Shown piece by piece: positions 43,033-52,344 of a DNA stretch of 64,000 nucleotides. The stretch's first letter is position 1, and each line of letters begins with the position of its first letter. The stretch covers positions 62,001 to 126,000 of the forward strand of contig CAJLKN010000001.1 of NCBI GenBank assembly GCA_905207235.1, read 5' to 3'. The translations under genes and the position numbers were made by a program. This DNA comes from an uncultured Eubacteriales bacterium. Lineage in GTDB: Bacteria; Bacillota; Clostridia; Christensenellales; Borkfalkiaceae. The notes under the pieces were generated by a model. The model saw only the letters and a program-made list of their open reading frames with translations. It was not told the DNA's origin and did not search any database.

Positions 43033-43060
43033 GGAATGCGCACCAGATGGTGCGCATTCC
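43033..43060 (-). terminator. terminator after the COG2509-type FAD gene
   Basis: GGAATGCGCACC and GGTGCGCATTCC form a 12-bp stem with a 4-base loop, about 120 bases after the stop codon; GCTTTAAAAATATTTTT follows on the minus strand. Confidence 0.75.
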
Positions 43061-43180
43061 ATAGAGAGAATATGAAAAAAGTTAAGTGTAGGTAATTGTC
43101 ATATAAAAGATACATTATCTGCAATCTTTGATATGATTTTATACCGCAAATGTGTTGATTGTATGATAATAAAATGTTTT

Positions 43181-44713
43181 TTATCTGTATTTTTCGAAAA
43201 GCCTTTCCGCCGCTTTGAGTCCGTCCGCCGCAGACGAGGTTATTCCGCCAGAATATCCGCTGCCTTCGCCGCAGGGATACAAGCCCTGCATTGAAACGCT
43301 TTCGCCGCTCTCACTCCTTACAATCCTTACAGGAGACGAGAACCTTGTTTCAACGCCAGTCATTACGGCGTGAGGTGACGCAAAGCCTTTGAGCCTTCTG
43401 TCCATATCGGGTATCGCCGCTTTGAGCGCTTCGGTAACTATAGGAGGCAACGCCTCGCTCAGCGGAGCGCAGACGACGCCCGCCGCATATGACGGCTGAA
43501 CATCGCCGAACCCGCCTGAAATTTTATCGGCCGCAAAATCTCCGTAAGTCTGGGCGGGAGCTTTGTAGCTTTCGCCGCCGAGCTCAAACGCTTTGCGCTC
43601 TATATCCCTTTGAAAACGCACACCCGCAAACAGGTCGTCCGAACCGAAATCGCTCCTTCTTAACTGCACCATAAGCGCGGAGTTGGAATTTGCCCCGTCG
43701 CGCGCGTACAGGCTCATGCCGTTTACCACCACTCCGCCCTTCTCGCTCGCCGCGGGAATTACCACGCCGCCGGGGCACATACAGAAAGTAAAAACCGTGC
43801 GCTCGTGCGCATGAGATACCAGCTTGTAATCCGCCGTCGGCAAAAGTTTATAATTCTTGCCGTACTGGGCAAAGCCTATTTCTGCGGCGAGGTGCTCTAT
43901 CCTCACGCCCACCGCGAAATCGCGCGGTTCCATATATACCCCGCTGTTATTTAGCATTTCAAACGTATCACGCGCAGAATGCCCGACGGCAAAAACTGCA
44001 TCGTCGCATAAAAGTTCACGCCTTTCGCCGCTCTTTTCCGTCAATTCTAGCCCAATAAGCCTGCCGTCCCTGCAAATTATGCCTTCAACGCGGGTATTAA
44101 ACATAATTTTGCCGCCGTTGGAAAGTATGTAGGCGCGCATATTCCTTAATACATCGTAAAGTTTATCGCTGCCTATGTGCGGCTTGTTGAGATACAAAAT
44201 TTCTTCGGGCGCGCCGAAGCGGGCAAAGATTTCCAGAACGTCCCTGTTGAGCCCGTCGTGCGTCTGCGTATTTAACTTTCCGTCTGAAAAAGCTCCCGCA
44301 CCGCCCTCGCCGAACTGAACGTTGCTTTCAGTGTCGAGCTGTCTTTCGCGATAAAATTTTTCGCAAGTCGCCCTGCGCTCTTCAACGGCTTGTCCGCGCT
44401 CGATGAGAATTGGTTTAAAGCCGTGTTCGATGAGCCTTATCGTGCACATCAGCCCCGCGGGACCGCTGCCGACGACTGCCACCGTCGGATTGCCTTTTAT
44501 GCGTTCGAAACAAGGTCGGCTCTTCTTTTCATCCTGACGGGAAAAAGCGATAGAATAAACCCAAAATATATTATTTTTGTCGCGTGCGTCGAGCGATTTT
44601 TTTATTATTTCAAAATACTTAACGGGCGCGCCGAGGGCGCGTTCAGCTACTTTTATAAGCTGAGACTGCGGACTGCTGATTGAAAGTTTTATATTGTCAA
44701 GCCGTTTTATCAT
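43181..44713 (-). CDS. FAD-dependent dehydrogenase-like protein (COG2509 type)
   Basis: 510 residues from ATG 44713, which overlaps the previous stop as ATGA. An N-terminal domain (RLDNIKLSISSPQSQL) precedes the FAD-binding motif AVVGSGPAGLMCTIRLIEHG near 95. Other family marks are NVQFGEGGAGAFSDGKL near 150, AVGHSARDTFEML, CPGGVVIPA with clustered cysteines, and the C-terminal GLYPCGEGSGYSGGITSSA. The family is widespread in Bacillota, with no settled substrate. It pairs with a second flavoprotein gene upstream. Confidence 0.9.
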   Translation of the reverse strand: MIKRLDNIKLSISSPQSQLIKVAERALGAPVKYFEIIKKSLDARDKNNIFWVYSIAFSRQDEKKSRPCFERIKGNPTVAVVGSGPAGLMCTIRLIEHGFKPILIERGQAVEERRATCEKFYRERQLDTESNVQFGEGGAGAFSDGKLNTQTHDGLNRDVLEIFARFGAPEEILYLNKPHIGSDKLYDVLRNMRAYILSNGGKIMFNTRVEGIICRDGRLIGLELTEKSGERRELLCDDAVFAVGHSARDTFEMLNNSGVYMEPRDFAVGVRIEHLAAEIGFAQYGKNYKLLPTADYKLVSHAHERTVFTFCMCPGGVVIPAASEKGGVVVNGMSLYARDGANSNSALMVQLRRSDFGSDDLFAGVRFQRDIERKAFELGGESYKAPAQTYGDFAADKISGGFGDVQPSYAAGVVCAPLSEALPPIVTEALKAAIPDMDRRLKGFASPHAVMTGVETRFSSPVRIVRSESGESVSMQGLYPCGEGSGYSGGITSSAADGLKAAERLFEKYR

Positions 44714-45873
44714 AACTCCTCCGCAATCTTTTGAGCAACGCGGACGCCGCTTGCAAACGCCCACAAAAGGTTGTAACCGCCGCAATCTCCGTCTACATCG
44801 AGATACTCGCCCGTGAAATATAGGTCCTTACAAACCTTACTTTCAAGGTTATCGCTTATCTGCGAACATTCTACGCCGCCGCGCGTAACCTGCGCATAAT
44901 CGAAACCGAGCGTGCCCGTAACGCACAGAGTAAAATCTTTTACTGTGCGGGCGATATCTTCCGCGCCGCCCTGAGCGCGCTTTATTATCGCCCTGCCGAG
45001 TTGGTTGTGAAGCGTGCCCGAAAGAAGCTCGCTTGCAGGGTAATTGAGTTTCTTTTTTGCCTCTATATCGCGCACTATGTCTTTTGCACCGACGTCAGGC
45101 AGAAACTCTATATGAAGAATTGCGTCTTTTTTATCCGCAACCGCCGAAGATACAGAAAACACAGCGTTCCCCGATACTCCGTAGTCGGTAAAAATTATAT
45201 CGCCGCGGCTCTCTTTTAAAATTTTTCCGCCGCTTTCTGCGCGAAGAATACACTCTGCGCGTATGCCTTTTAATGTTTTTGTGAAAGTTGTGTCCGTTTT
45301 AAGCTGTACGAGCGAGGGAAAAAGCGGAGTTATGGTATGACCGAGGCTTTTTGCTAGCGCATAAGATGTGCCGTCTGTTCCGAATTGCTTCTGCGCTTTG
45401 CCTCCGCAGGCGAGGACGACGCGGTCGGCGCGCACCTCTCTTCCGTCCGAAAGGCGGAGAAAAAATCCCTTTCTTACCTCCGACGCGCGGACGCCCGTAA
45501 AAAATTCAGTACCCAGAGAGCCGAGCTCCCTTATGAGGCTGTCCGAAAGCGCCGAAGCCTGTCTGCCCGAGGGGTAAATTCTGCCCTCGTCGTCGTGAAT
45601 AAAAATACAGTTGAAGAGCGAAGCGGGAAGATTATAATTTCCGCCTATAATTTCGTGCGCCAGCGCAGCTCCGCCGCCGTGGTAATTGGACGGCGAAAGA
45701 TTTATATTTGACACATTGCCCTGGCCGTTGCCGGTGGCGGCTAATTTTTTTCCGAGGCGCTCGCATGCGTCTATAACGCACACTTTGGCGCCTTTTTTAA
45801 GCCTTTTGAGCGCAAGCGCGCAGGTAAGACCCGAAGCGCCGCCTCCGACTATTGCCACATCGTACTTTATCAT
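44710..45873 (-). CDS. HI0933-family FAD-binding oxidoreductase (COG2081 type)
   Basis: 387 residues. The dinucleotide motif is AIVGGGASGLTCALALKRL at the N-terminus, followed by KLAATGNGQGNVSN, VLACGGKAQKQFGTDGTSY near 160 and the C-terminal LYFTGEYLDVDGDCGGYNL and WAFASGVRVAQ. The fold is a Rossmann-like flavoprotein with an inserted beta-barrel. Database names such as aminoacetone oxidase are not well supported. Translation is coupled to the COG2509-type gene, so the two may act in one redox process. Confidence 0.9.
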   Translation of the reverse strand: MIKYDVAIVGGGASGLTCALALKRLKKGAKVCVIDACERLGKKLAATGNGQGNVSNINLSPSNYHGGGAALAHEIIGGNYNLPASLFNCIFIHDDEGRIYPSGRQASALSDSLIRELGSLGTEFFTGVRASEVRKGFFLRLSDGREVRADRVVLACGGKAQKQFGTDGTSYALAKSLGHTITPLFPSLVQLKTDTTFTKTLKGIRAECILRAESGGKILKESRGDIIFTDYGVSGNAVFSVSSAVADKKDAILHIEFLPDVGAKDIVRDIEAKKKLNYPASELLSGTLHNQLGRAIIKRAQGGAEDIARTVKDFTLCVTGTLGFDYAQVTRGGVECSQISDNLESKVCKDLYFTGEYLDVDGDCGGYNLLWAFASGVRVAQKIAEEL

Positions 45874-45904
45874 AAGTTCATTTTATAATAAAGCGATGAA
45901 GTTG

Positions 45905-46414
45905 TCAATCGCTTAGCTTTGCGAGCAGCTCCTTGAAAACTTTAAGGTGAAGTTTTTCGTCCTCCAAAATGCGCTCAATAATGCACTTTACTTTCTGATT
46001 TCTGAGCCGCTCTATCATTCTCTCATACGAGCTTATTGCCTGTTTTTCCGCAATAATGTCGTCTTCGAGCATATTTTTGAGCGAACACGAATAGCTGACG
46101 AACTTGGATGAGTAAAAATTGAACGCCGCGGGCGGGAAAGCCGTGTAAATGGGCAGAGCACCGAGCGCATAAATAGTGTTGCCGAGAAGTTTTAAATGGG
46201 TCATTTCGGCTATTGCTATCTCCTCTATTACCGAAGCATACTCTTCCTTGTTCTTGTTTTCGAAATTTATGGAATGATATATGTATTGCAGCGTGGCGTT
46301 GAGTTCGCCTGCGGATGACGCGTATGCGGGCGAAATTATGCGCAGAGCGCGGCAATCGGGAGTAATATCCTCGGTTGTGGGATAGGGTTTATCTACGATG
46401 AGAGGTTTGGGCAT
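45905..46414 (-). CDS. ferritin-like di-metal protein
   Basis: 169 residues forming a four-helix bundle. Glu/His ligands recur at the expected spacing: GELNATLQYIYH near 37, EEIAIAEMTHLKLLG near 65-78, DDIIAEKQAISSYERMI near 118, and ILEDEKLHLKVF near 150. It resembles a clostridial rubrerythrin/manganese-catalase-like family lacking a rubredoxin domain; function is probably oxidant defence or metal handling, but unproven. The AAGGAG ribosome binding site lies within a long hairpin. Confidence 0.82.
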   Translation of the reverse strand: MPKPLIVDKPYPTTEDITPDCRALRIISPAYASSAGELNATLQYIYHSINFENKNKEEYASVIEEIAIAEMTHLKLLGNTIYALGALPIYTAFPPAAFNFYSSKFVSYSCSLKNMLEDDIIAEKQAISSYERMIERLRNQKVKCIIERILEDEKLHLKVFKELLAKLSD

Positions 46415-46474
46415 AAAAAAAGCACTCCTTAAAAAATACTCGTACTTACAAAGTATTCTTAAAGCGTGCTTTTT
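46415..46474 (-). promoter_or_regulatory. long hairpin enclosing the ribosome binding site of the ferritin-like gene
   Basis: The arms 46474-46451 and 46440-46417 pair over roughly 21 bp with one U-U mismatch and one small internal loop, closing an 11-base loop. The second arm contains AAGGAG (46430-46425) and runs into TTTTTTT immediately before the ATG. It could end the uvrA transcript, hide the start site of the ferritin-like gene, or do both. Confidence 0.75.
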
Positions 46475-46538
46475 GTTAAATTATTTTATTGCACGGACAT
46501 TCCGCTTGAATTTGACGCCGACGCGCGGAATATTATTT

Positions 46539-49361
46539 TCAGTTGACATTGAGAATTTTTTTGAGGAACTGACCCGTATAGCTTTTTTCGACTTTGGCAA
46601 CCTCTTCGGGCGTACCGGTTGCAACTATAGTGCCGCCGCCCGAACCGCCCTCGGGTCCGAGGTCGATTATATAGTCCGCCGTCTTTATGACGTCGAGGTT
46701 GTGCTCTATGACGAGGACGGTGTTTCCGCCCTCCCTCAGCCTTGCGAGTATGCCGACGAGCTTATCGACGTCATAGCTGTGAAGCCCAGTCGTAGGCTCG
46801 TCCAGGATATAGAAAGTTTTGCCCGTCGAACGCTTGGAAAGTTCGGTTGCGAGCTTGACCCTCTGCGCCTCGCCGCCCGAAAGAGTGGTTGAACTCTGTC
46901 CGAGTTTGATATAGCCCAGCCCCACGTCGCACAGCGTTTTGATTTTATTATATATAGAGGACACGGGTTTGAAAAATTCTGCCGCTTCCTCGCAGGTCAT
47001 CTCCAAAACATCGGAAATGGACTTGCCCTTGTATTTTACTTCGAGCGTTTCCCTGTTGTAGCGTTTGCCGCCGCACACTTCGCACGGAACGAAGATATCG
47101 GGAAGGAAATGCATGGCTATCTGCAAAATGCCGTCGCCCTGACAATGTTCGCACCTGCCGCCCGCGACGTTGAAGGAAAATCTGCCCGATTTATAACCTC
47201 TTTCCTTTGCGTCGGGCGTTGCCGCGAATAAGTCGCGTATATACTGGAACACGCCCGTATAGGTTGCGGGGTTGGAACGGGGCGTTCTGCCTATGGGTTG
47301 TTGGTCTATGGCGATGACCTTGTCGAAATATTCAAGTCCCTCGATTTTATCGGCATTGCCGAGGCGCTGGCGAGCGCCGTTTAAGTTGTTTGCGAGATAA
47401 GGATAGACTATTTCGTTGACAAAGCTCGATTTGCCGCTTCCCGAAACGCCCGTTACGACGGTTATCAGTCCCGCGGGGACGCTTATATCTATGTTTTTAA
47501 GGTTGTTCTGCTTGCAGCCGTAAACTTTGAGCCATCTGCCGTCGGGCTGTTTTCTGAACGCGGGAATTTCTATCTTTCTTCTGCCTGCAAGGAAATCACC
47601 CGTAATCGAACGGGGCTCGTTCATAATGTCCTGCTGGGTGCCGCAGGCAACCACTTCGCCGCCGTGAACGCCCGCCATCGGACCTATATCGACTATATAG
47701 TCAGCCGCGCGGATGGTATCTTCGTCGTGTTCTACGACGATTAAAGTATTGCCTATGTCGCGCAGACCCTTCAAGGAGGACAAAAGTTTTTCGTTGTCGC
47801 GCTGATGAAGTCCTATCGAAGGCTCGTCGAGGATATACAATACGCCAGTGAGCGCGCTGCCTATCTGCGTTGCCAGCCTTATGCGCTGACTTTCGCCGCC
47901 CGAAAGGGTGGATGCGCTGCGCGACAGCGTCAGATAGCCCAGACCGACGTTTTCGAGAAAGTTTATGCGGTTGTCGATTTCCTTTATTATGCTGTCGGCG
48001 ATCATATGCTCGGTCTTGCCGAAGAAGGAAAAATCGGAAAACTTTTTAAGCTCGTCAACCGACATGTCGCACACTTCCGCTATATTTTTTCCGCCCACCG
48101 TTACGGCGAGAGCCTCTTTTTTGAGCCTTTTGCCGTGGCAGCAGGGACATTCGGAGGTGCGCATGTATCGCTCGATATCCCACTTTACGCTTTCGGACTG
48201 CGTCTGGTTGTATCTCCTCTGCAAATTGGCGGCAAAGCCTTCCCACGCAGTTTTGTAGCTGCCCGAAAATCTGTATGCGTTGTATTCGAGGTCAATTTTT
48301 TCGCCGCCGTTGCCCCACATCAACATATCGTAAATGCCCTCGGGCAAATCTTTTACGGGCACGTCGAGAGAGAAACCGTAGACGGACGACAGCGACTTTA
48401 AATACATCTGCGTCATCGCGGAAGAATCGAGGTTCCAGCCGCTTATTTTAATTGCTCCCTCGCGCAGGGTCTTGGTCTTGTCGGGGCATATGAGGTCGGG
48501 GTCAACCGACTGTTTGAAGCCCAGCCCCGAACATTCGGGGCATGCGCCCCAGGGAGTGTTGAAGGAGAAAAGTCGGGGTTCGATTTCCTCTATCGAAATG
48601 CCGCAGTCGGGGCAGGCGTACTTGGAAGAAAAAAGCTCCTCCTTGCCGTCGCACTCTATTACTACCAGTCCGTCCGCAAGTTTCAACGCGCTTTCGAGGC
48701 TGTCAGTAAGCCTTTTTAATATGCCGTCCTTTATGACAAGTCTGTCTATTATGACGGAGATATTGTGCCTTATATTCTTTTCGAGGCGGATTTCTTCCTG
48801 CAAATCGTAGATTATGCCATCGACCTTTACCCTGCCGTAGCCGCTCTTTTTGTATGATGCGAGCTCCTTGACGAATTCGCCCTTTTTGCCGCGCACGACA
48901 GGGGCTTCTACCATTATTTTGCTGCCTGCGGGCATGAGCATCACCCTGTCGGCAATTTCATCCACCGACTGACGGCGAATTTCCCTGCCGCATTTGGGGC
49001 AATGAGGAACGCCCACCCTTGCAAACAGCAGACGGAAATAGTCATAAATTTCCGTTACCGTGCCGACGGTCGAGCGGGGGTTGTGCGAAGTTGTCTTCTG
49101 GTCTATGGAAATGGCGGGCGAAAGTCCGTCGATGGATTCGACGTCGGGCTTTTCCATCTGACCGAGGAACTGCCTTGCGTATGAAGAAAGGCTCTCTATA
49201 TATCTCCTCTGCCCCTCGGCAAAAATTGTGTCGAACGCGAGAGTGGACTTGCCGCTTCCCGAAAGTCCCGTAAACACAGTAAGCGTGTTGCGGGGTATGT
49301 GAACGTCGATATTTTTTAAGTTGTTTTCCTTTGCGCCCTTTACAAAAATTTCTTCTTTCAT
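46539..49361 (-). CDS. uvrA: excinuclease ABC subunit A
   Basis: 940 residues, full length. Two ABC modules: Walker A GLSGSGKSTLAFD near 35 and GVSGSGKSSFVNE near 640; signatures LSGGESQRIRLA near 485 and LSGGEAQRVKLA near 830. Zinc modules include CPDCG...CPECSG (about 250-285) and CEHCQGDG...CEVCGG (about 740-770). It finds helix-distorting lesions and loads UvrB. The ATG overlaps the uvrB stop (ATGA). Confidence 0.98.
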   Translation of the reverse strand: MKEEIFVKGAKENNLKNIDVHIPRNTLTVFTGLSGSGKSTLAFDTIFAEGQRRYIESLSSYARQFLGQMEKPDVESIDGLSPAISIDQKTTSHNPRSTVGTVTEIYDYFRLLFARVGVPHCPKCGREIRRQSVDEIADRVMLMPAGSKIMVEAPVVRGKKGEFVKELASYKKSGYGRVKVDGIIYDLQEEIRLEKNIRHNISVIIDRLVIKDGILKRLTDSLESALKLADGLVVIECDGKEELFSSKYACPDCGISIEEIEPRLFSFNTPWGACPECSGLGFKQSVDPDLICPDKTKTLREGAIKISGWNLDSSAMTQMYLKSLSSVYGFSLDVPVKDLPEGIYDMLMWGNGGEKIDLEYNAYRFSGSYKTAWEGFAANLQRRYNQTQSESVKWDIERYMRTSECPCCHGKRLKKEALAVTVGGKNIAEVCDMSVDELKKFSDFSFFGKTEHMIADSIIKEIDNRINFLENVGLGYLTLSRSASTLSGGESQRIRLATQIGSALTGVLYILDEPSIGLHQRDNEKLLSSLKGLRDIGNTLIVVEHDEDTIRAADYIVDIGPMAGVHGGEVVACGTQQDIMNEPRSITGDFLAGRRKIEIPAFRKQPDGRWLKVYGCKQNNLKNIDISVPAGLITVVTGVSGSGKSSFVNEIVYPYLANNLNGARQRLGNADKIEGLEYFDKVIAIDQQPIGRTPRSNPATYTGVFQYIRDLFAATPDAKERGYKSGRFSFNVAGGRCEHCQGDGILQIAMHFLPDIFVPCEVCGGKRYNRETLEVKYKGKSISDVLEMTCEEAAEFFKPVSSIYNKIKTLCDVGLGYIKLGQSSTTLSGGEAQRVKLATELSKRSTGKTFYILDEPTTGLHSYDVDKLVGILARLREGGNTVLVIEHNLDVIKTADYIIDLGPEGGSGGGTIVATGTPEEVAKVEKSYTGQFLKKILNVN

Positions 49362-51325
49362 GATTTCTTTGCCTGCATAAGTCGCTTTTTAAGCTGTGAA
49401 ATTGTGTCGCGTATCTCAATCGCCCTCTCGAAATCGAGCTGGGCGGACGCAACTTTCATAAGCGCTTTGAGCTTTTCTATCTCGGCGGGGATATCCTTGA
49501 CTTTGATATCTTCGCCCGCTTTCTTCTTCGTAGTTATGCCGAGGTCTATTTTTACCTCTTTTATGATAGTTTTGGGAATTATACCGTGCTCTTTGTTGTA
49601 TGCGTCCTGTATCGCGCGGCGGCGTTCTGTTTCGTCTATCGCGCGGCGCATGCTGCCCGTTATTACGTCGGCATACATTATTACTCTGCCCTCGGAATTT
49701 CTCGCGGCTCTGCCTATCGTCTGAACGAGAGCCGTTTCGCTCCTCAGAAAGCCCTCTTTGTCGGCGTCGAGTATGGCGACGAGCTTTACTTCTGGCAGGT
49801 CGAGCCCCTCCCTTAAAAGGTTTATGCCGCACAGTATGTCGAATTCGCCCGAGCGCAGTCCGTTGATTATGTCTATTCTTTCGAGCGCGTCTATATCCGA
49901 GTGCATATACCGCACTTTGAGACCGTGTTCTTTGAGGTAGTCGGTGAGGCTTTCCGCCATTTTTTTGGTCATGGTGGTAACGAGCACCCTGCCTCCGCCG
50001 CCCACTACGGTGTTTATTTCGCCGAGAAGGTCGTCAATCTGACCCTTTGTCGGGCGCACGTCTATGACGGGGTCGAGAAGTCCCGTGGGGCGGATGAGCT
50101 GTTCGACCACCTGTCCCGCCTGTCCGAGTTCGTATGGCGCGGGCGTTGCCGAAACGCATATGAGCTGTGGCACGCGCTCATCGAATTCTTCGAAGGTGAG
50201 CGGGCGGTTATCGTATGCCGATTTGAGGCGGAAACCGTAATTTACGAGGTTATCCTTTCTCGAACGGTCGCCGTGATACATAGCCCTTATCTGCGGAATG
50301 GTCATATGGCTTTCGTCTATGAACACCAAAAATCTGCCCGCAGGAAAATAATCCAAAAGGGTGAACGACGGCTCGCCCGGGGCTCTGCCGTCGAAGTATC
50401 GCGAATAGTTCTCTACGCCCGAGCAATAGCCTATCTCCTTCATCATTTCAAGGTCGTAAGTCGTGCGCTGTTCAAGCCTCTGCGCCTCTAAAAGTTTGCC
50501 TTCGTCGCGGAAAGCCTTTACCTCGTCCTTCATGTCGCGCTCTATCATGGAGAGAGCCGCCTGCATTTTTTCGCTGCCCACGGCATACTGACTGGCGGGG
50601 AATATGAGCACGTGTTTGAGTTCGGAAATTATAGTGCCCGTAAGAGCTTCCTCTTCGCATATTCTGTCTATTTCGTCGCCGAAAAATTCCACCCTTATGG
50701 CAATTTCCGAATTGGACGCGGGGAAAATTTCGACTATATCCCCCCTGACGCGGAAGGATGAACGCTGAAAATCTATATCCCTGCGCTGATACTGTATCTC
50801 CACCAGCCGCCTTAAAAGCGCGTCGCGCTCCATCTCCATTCCGGGACGGAGAGAAATTGCGAGGCGGAAATATTCTTCGGGCGCGCCCAGACCGTATATG
50901 CACGAAACCGAGGCGACGACTATTACGTCCTCCCTTTCGCCGAGCGAACTCGTCGCCGAGTTGCGCAGCTTATCAATTTCGTCGTTCAAGCTCATATCCT
51001 TTTCGATATATGTGTCGGTCGAGGGGATATAGCTTTCGGGCTGATAATAATCGTAGTAGGAAACGAAATATTCCACCCTGTTTTCGGGGAAAAATTCCTT
51101 GAATTCGTTGCACAGCTGGGCGGCGAGCGTTTTATTGTGCGCAATGACGAGCGTGGGACGGTTGACGTTTTTTATGACGTTTGCCATGGTGAACGTCTTG
51201 CCCGAGCCCGTAACGCCCACGAGCACCTGCGTGCGTATGCCGTCGAGGACGCCCTCCGTCAGCTTTTCGATAGCCTGAGGCTGGTCGCCCGTCGGATTGA
51301 ATTTTGAATGTAACTTGAATTCCAT
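49358..51325 (-). CDS. uvrB: excinuclease ABC subunit B
   Basis: 655 residues from ATG 51325 (MEFKLHSKFNPTGDQPQAIE), the family start. Walker A is GVTGSGKTFTMANV near 40, the beta-hairpin YYDYYQPESYIPSTDTYIEK near 95, DESH near 340, helicase motif VI QTIGRAARN near 540, and a UVR domain at the C-terminus. It verifies damage and recruits UvrC. No ribosome binding site is seen in the short leader. A possible LexA box lies between promoter and start. Confidence 0.97.
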   Translation of the reverse strand: MEFKLHSKFNPTGDQPQAIEKLTEGVLDGIRTQVLVGVTGSGKTFTMANVIKNVNRPTLVIAHNKTLAAQLCNEFKEFFPENRVEYFVSYYDYYQPESYIPSTDTYIEKDMSLNDEIDKLRNSATSSLGEREDVIVVASVSCIYGLGAPEEYFRLAISLRPGMEMERDALLRRLVEIQYQRRDIDFQRSSFRVRGDIVEIFPASNSEIAIRVEFFGDEIDRICEEEALTGTIISELKHVLIFPASQYAVGSEKMQAALSMIERDMKDEVKAFRDEGKLLEAQRLEQRTTYDLEMMKEIGYCSGVENYSRYFDGRAPGEPSFTLLDYFPAGRFLVFIDESHMTIPQIRAMYHGDRSRKDNLVNYGFRLKSAYDNRPLTFEEFDERVPQLICVSATPAPYELGQAGQVVEQLIRPTGLLDPVIDVRPTKGQIDDLLGEINTVVGGGGRVLVTTMTKKMAESLTDYLKEHGLKVRYMHSDIDALERIDIINGLRSGEFDILCGINLLREGLDLPEVKLVAILDADKEGFLRSETALVQTIGRAARNSEGRVIMYADVITGSMRRAIDETERRRAIQDAYNKEHGIIPKTIIKEVKIDLGITTKKKAGEDIKVKDIPAEIEKLKALMKVASAQLDFERAIEIRDTISQLKKRLMQAKKS

Positions 51326-51331
51326 ATATGT

Positions 51332-51345
51332 AAAACGTATGTTTT
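51332..51345. promoter_or_regulatory. candidate LexA (SOS) box of uvrBA
   Basis: AAAACGTATGTTTT contains AAC-N4-GTT, the core of the Gram-positive SOS box, and lies just past the presumed transcription start. The outer positions differ from the full consensus. Confidence 0.55.
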
Positions 51346-51352
51346 TTTCGGT

Positions 51353-51382
51353 ATTGTACACCGACGGACGCGGCGATGTCAA
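51353..51382 (-). promoter_or_regulatory. promoter of uvrBA
   Basis: TTGACA (51382-51377), 18 bases, TACAAT (51358-51353) on the minus strand. Confidence 0.75.
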
Positions 51383-51535
51383 GTTTTTATCCGAGGTTTA
51401 TGAAAGGCAAAATATGTATGACCTCGCAGCGCAAAGCAAATTTTTTTTGCATAGAGCCTTGTTCCGCCCTGACTTTAAAAGCCGCGCAATAAAGTTTTTT
51501 TACTAAGGAAAAAATTAACGCCGCGTAAACTGCAA

Positions 51536-52246
51536 TCAGCCGCGCGCGATATCTTTGATGACCTCGCCCGCCATGATAAGACCCGCCACGGAGGGAACGA
51601 AAGAGCAACTTGCGGGTACAGGTCTGCCCGTTGCGGGGCGGACTTCGTCTGTCGAAGTTTTTGCGGGAAGCTCGTCCGAATAGACGACTTTAAGACTGTC
51701 TATGCCCTTCTTTTTAAGCAACGAGCGCATTGCTCGCGCGAGGGGGCAGACGGAAGTAGAATAAATATCGGCAACTTTCAGCCGTTCGGGCTGCAATTTA
51801 TTGCCAGTGCCCATGCAGGAAATAATTTTTACGCCCGCCTGTTTTGCCTTTACAGCCAGATCGACTTTCGCCGAAACGGTATCTATCGCATCGACAACAT
51901 AATCATATTGCGAAAAATCGAATTTGGACGAAGTGTTTTCGTCGTAGAAAAGGGTAAACGTTCTGACGTTGGCGGAGGGATTGATTGACAGGACGCGCTC
52001 CTTGGCAACCTCCGTCTTATACCGCCCGACGGTATTTAAAAGGGCGAGTATCTGACGGTTGAGGTTGGTTATATCCACAACGTCGGCGTCAACGAGGTCG
52101 AAAGCCCCTATCCCGCTGCGCGCGAGAGCTTCGAGGCAGTATCCGCCCACTCCGCCCAGTCCGAACACGGCGACGCGGGAGCTTTGAAGTTTTTGCATGG
52201 CTTGTCCGCCGAGCAACGCGGCGGTGCGGCTGAAAGCGTCTTTCAT
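51536..52246 (-). CDS. tcdA: tRNA threonylcarbamoyladenosine dehydratase
   Basis: 236 residues of the ThiF/MoeB/E1 fold. The start SRTAALLGGQAMQKL is followed by the ATP motif VFGLGGVGGYCLEALARSG, DADVVDITNLNRQ and VVDAIDTVSAKVDL; the cysteine region near VADIYSTSVCPLARAMR is typical of TcdA/YgdL. It converts t6A at position 37 of ANN-decoding tRNAs to the cyclic ct6A form. A sulfur-carrier role is unlikely, as no partner is nearby. Confidence 0.92.
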   Translation of the reverse strand: MKDAFSRTAALLGGQAMQKLQSSRVAVFGLGGVGGYCLEALARSGIGAFDLVDADVVDITNLNRQILALLNTVGRYKTEVAKERVLSINPSANVRTFTLFYDENTSSKFDFSQYDYVVDAIDTVSAKVDLAVKAKQAGVKIISCMGTGNKLQPERLKVADIYSTSVCPLARAMRSLLKKKGIDSLKVVYSDELPAKTSTDEVRPATGRPVPASCSFVPSVAGLIMAGEVIKDIARG

Positions 52247-52283
52247 ACTTTAATTATATCACCTTTTTACATTAAATCAAACC

Positions 52284-52316
52284 AAAAAGCCGCCCGCAAT
52301 TTTGCGGGCGGTTTTT
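52284..52316. terminator. terminator of the two-component operon
   Basis: CCGCCCGCAA and TTGCGGGCGG form the GC stem flanked by A and T runs (AAAAA...TTTTT), giving a bidirectional terminator. Confidence 0.88.
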
Positions 52317-52344
52317 GCCTGTCGGTTAAAGACGACAAAATTTT

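Noticed and set aside
45905..46414. Calling the ferritin-like protein a rubrerythrin or manganese catalase
   Set aside because: The rubredoxin domain is missing and the length is too short for a manganese catalase, so only the fold is claimed.
51387..51608. A 73-residue minus-strand frame after tcdA
   Set aside because: It overlaps the tcdA 3' end in another frame, has no ribosome binding site and a low-quality composition.
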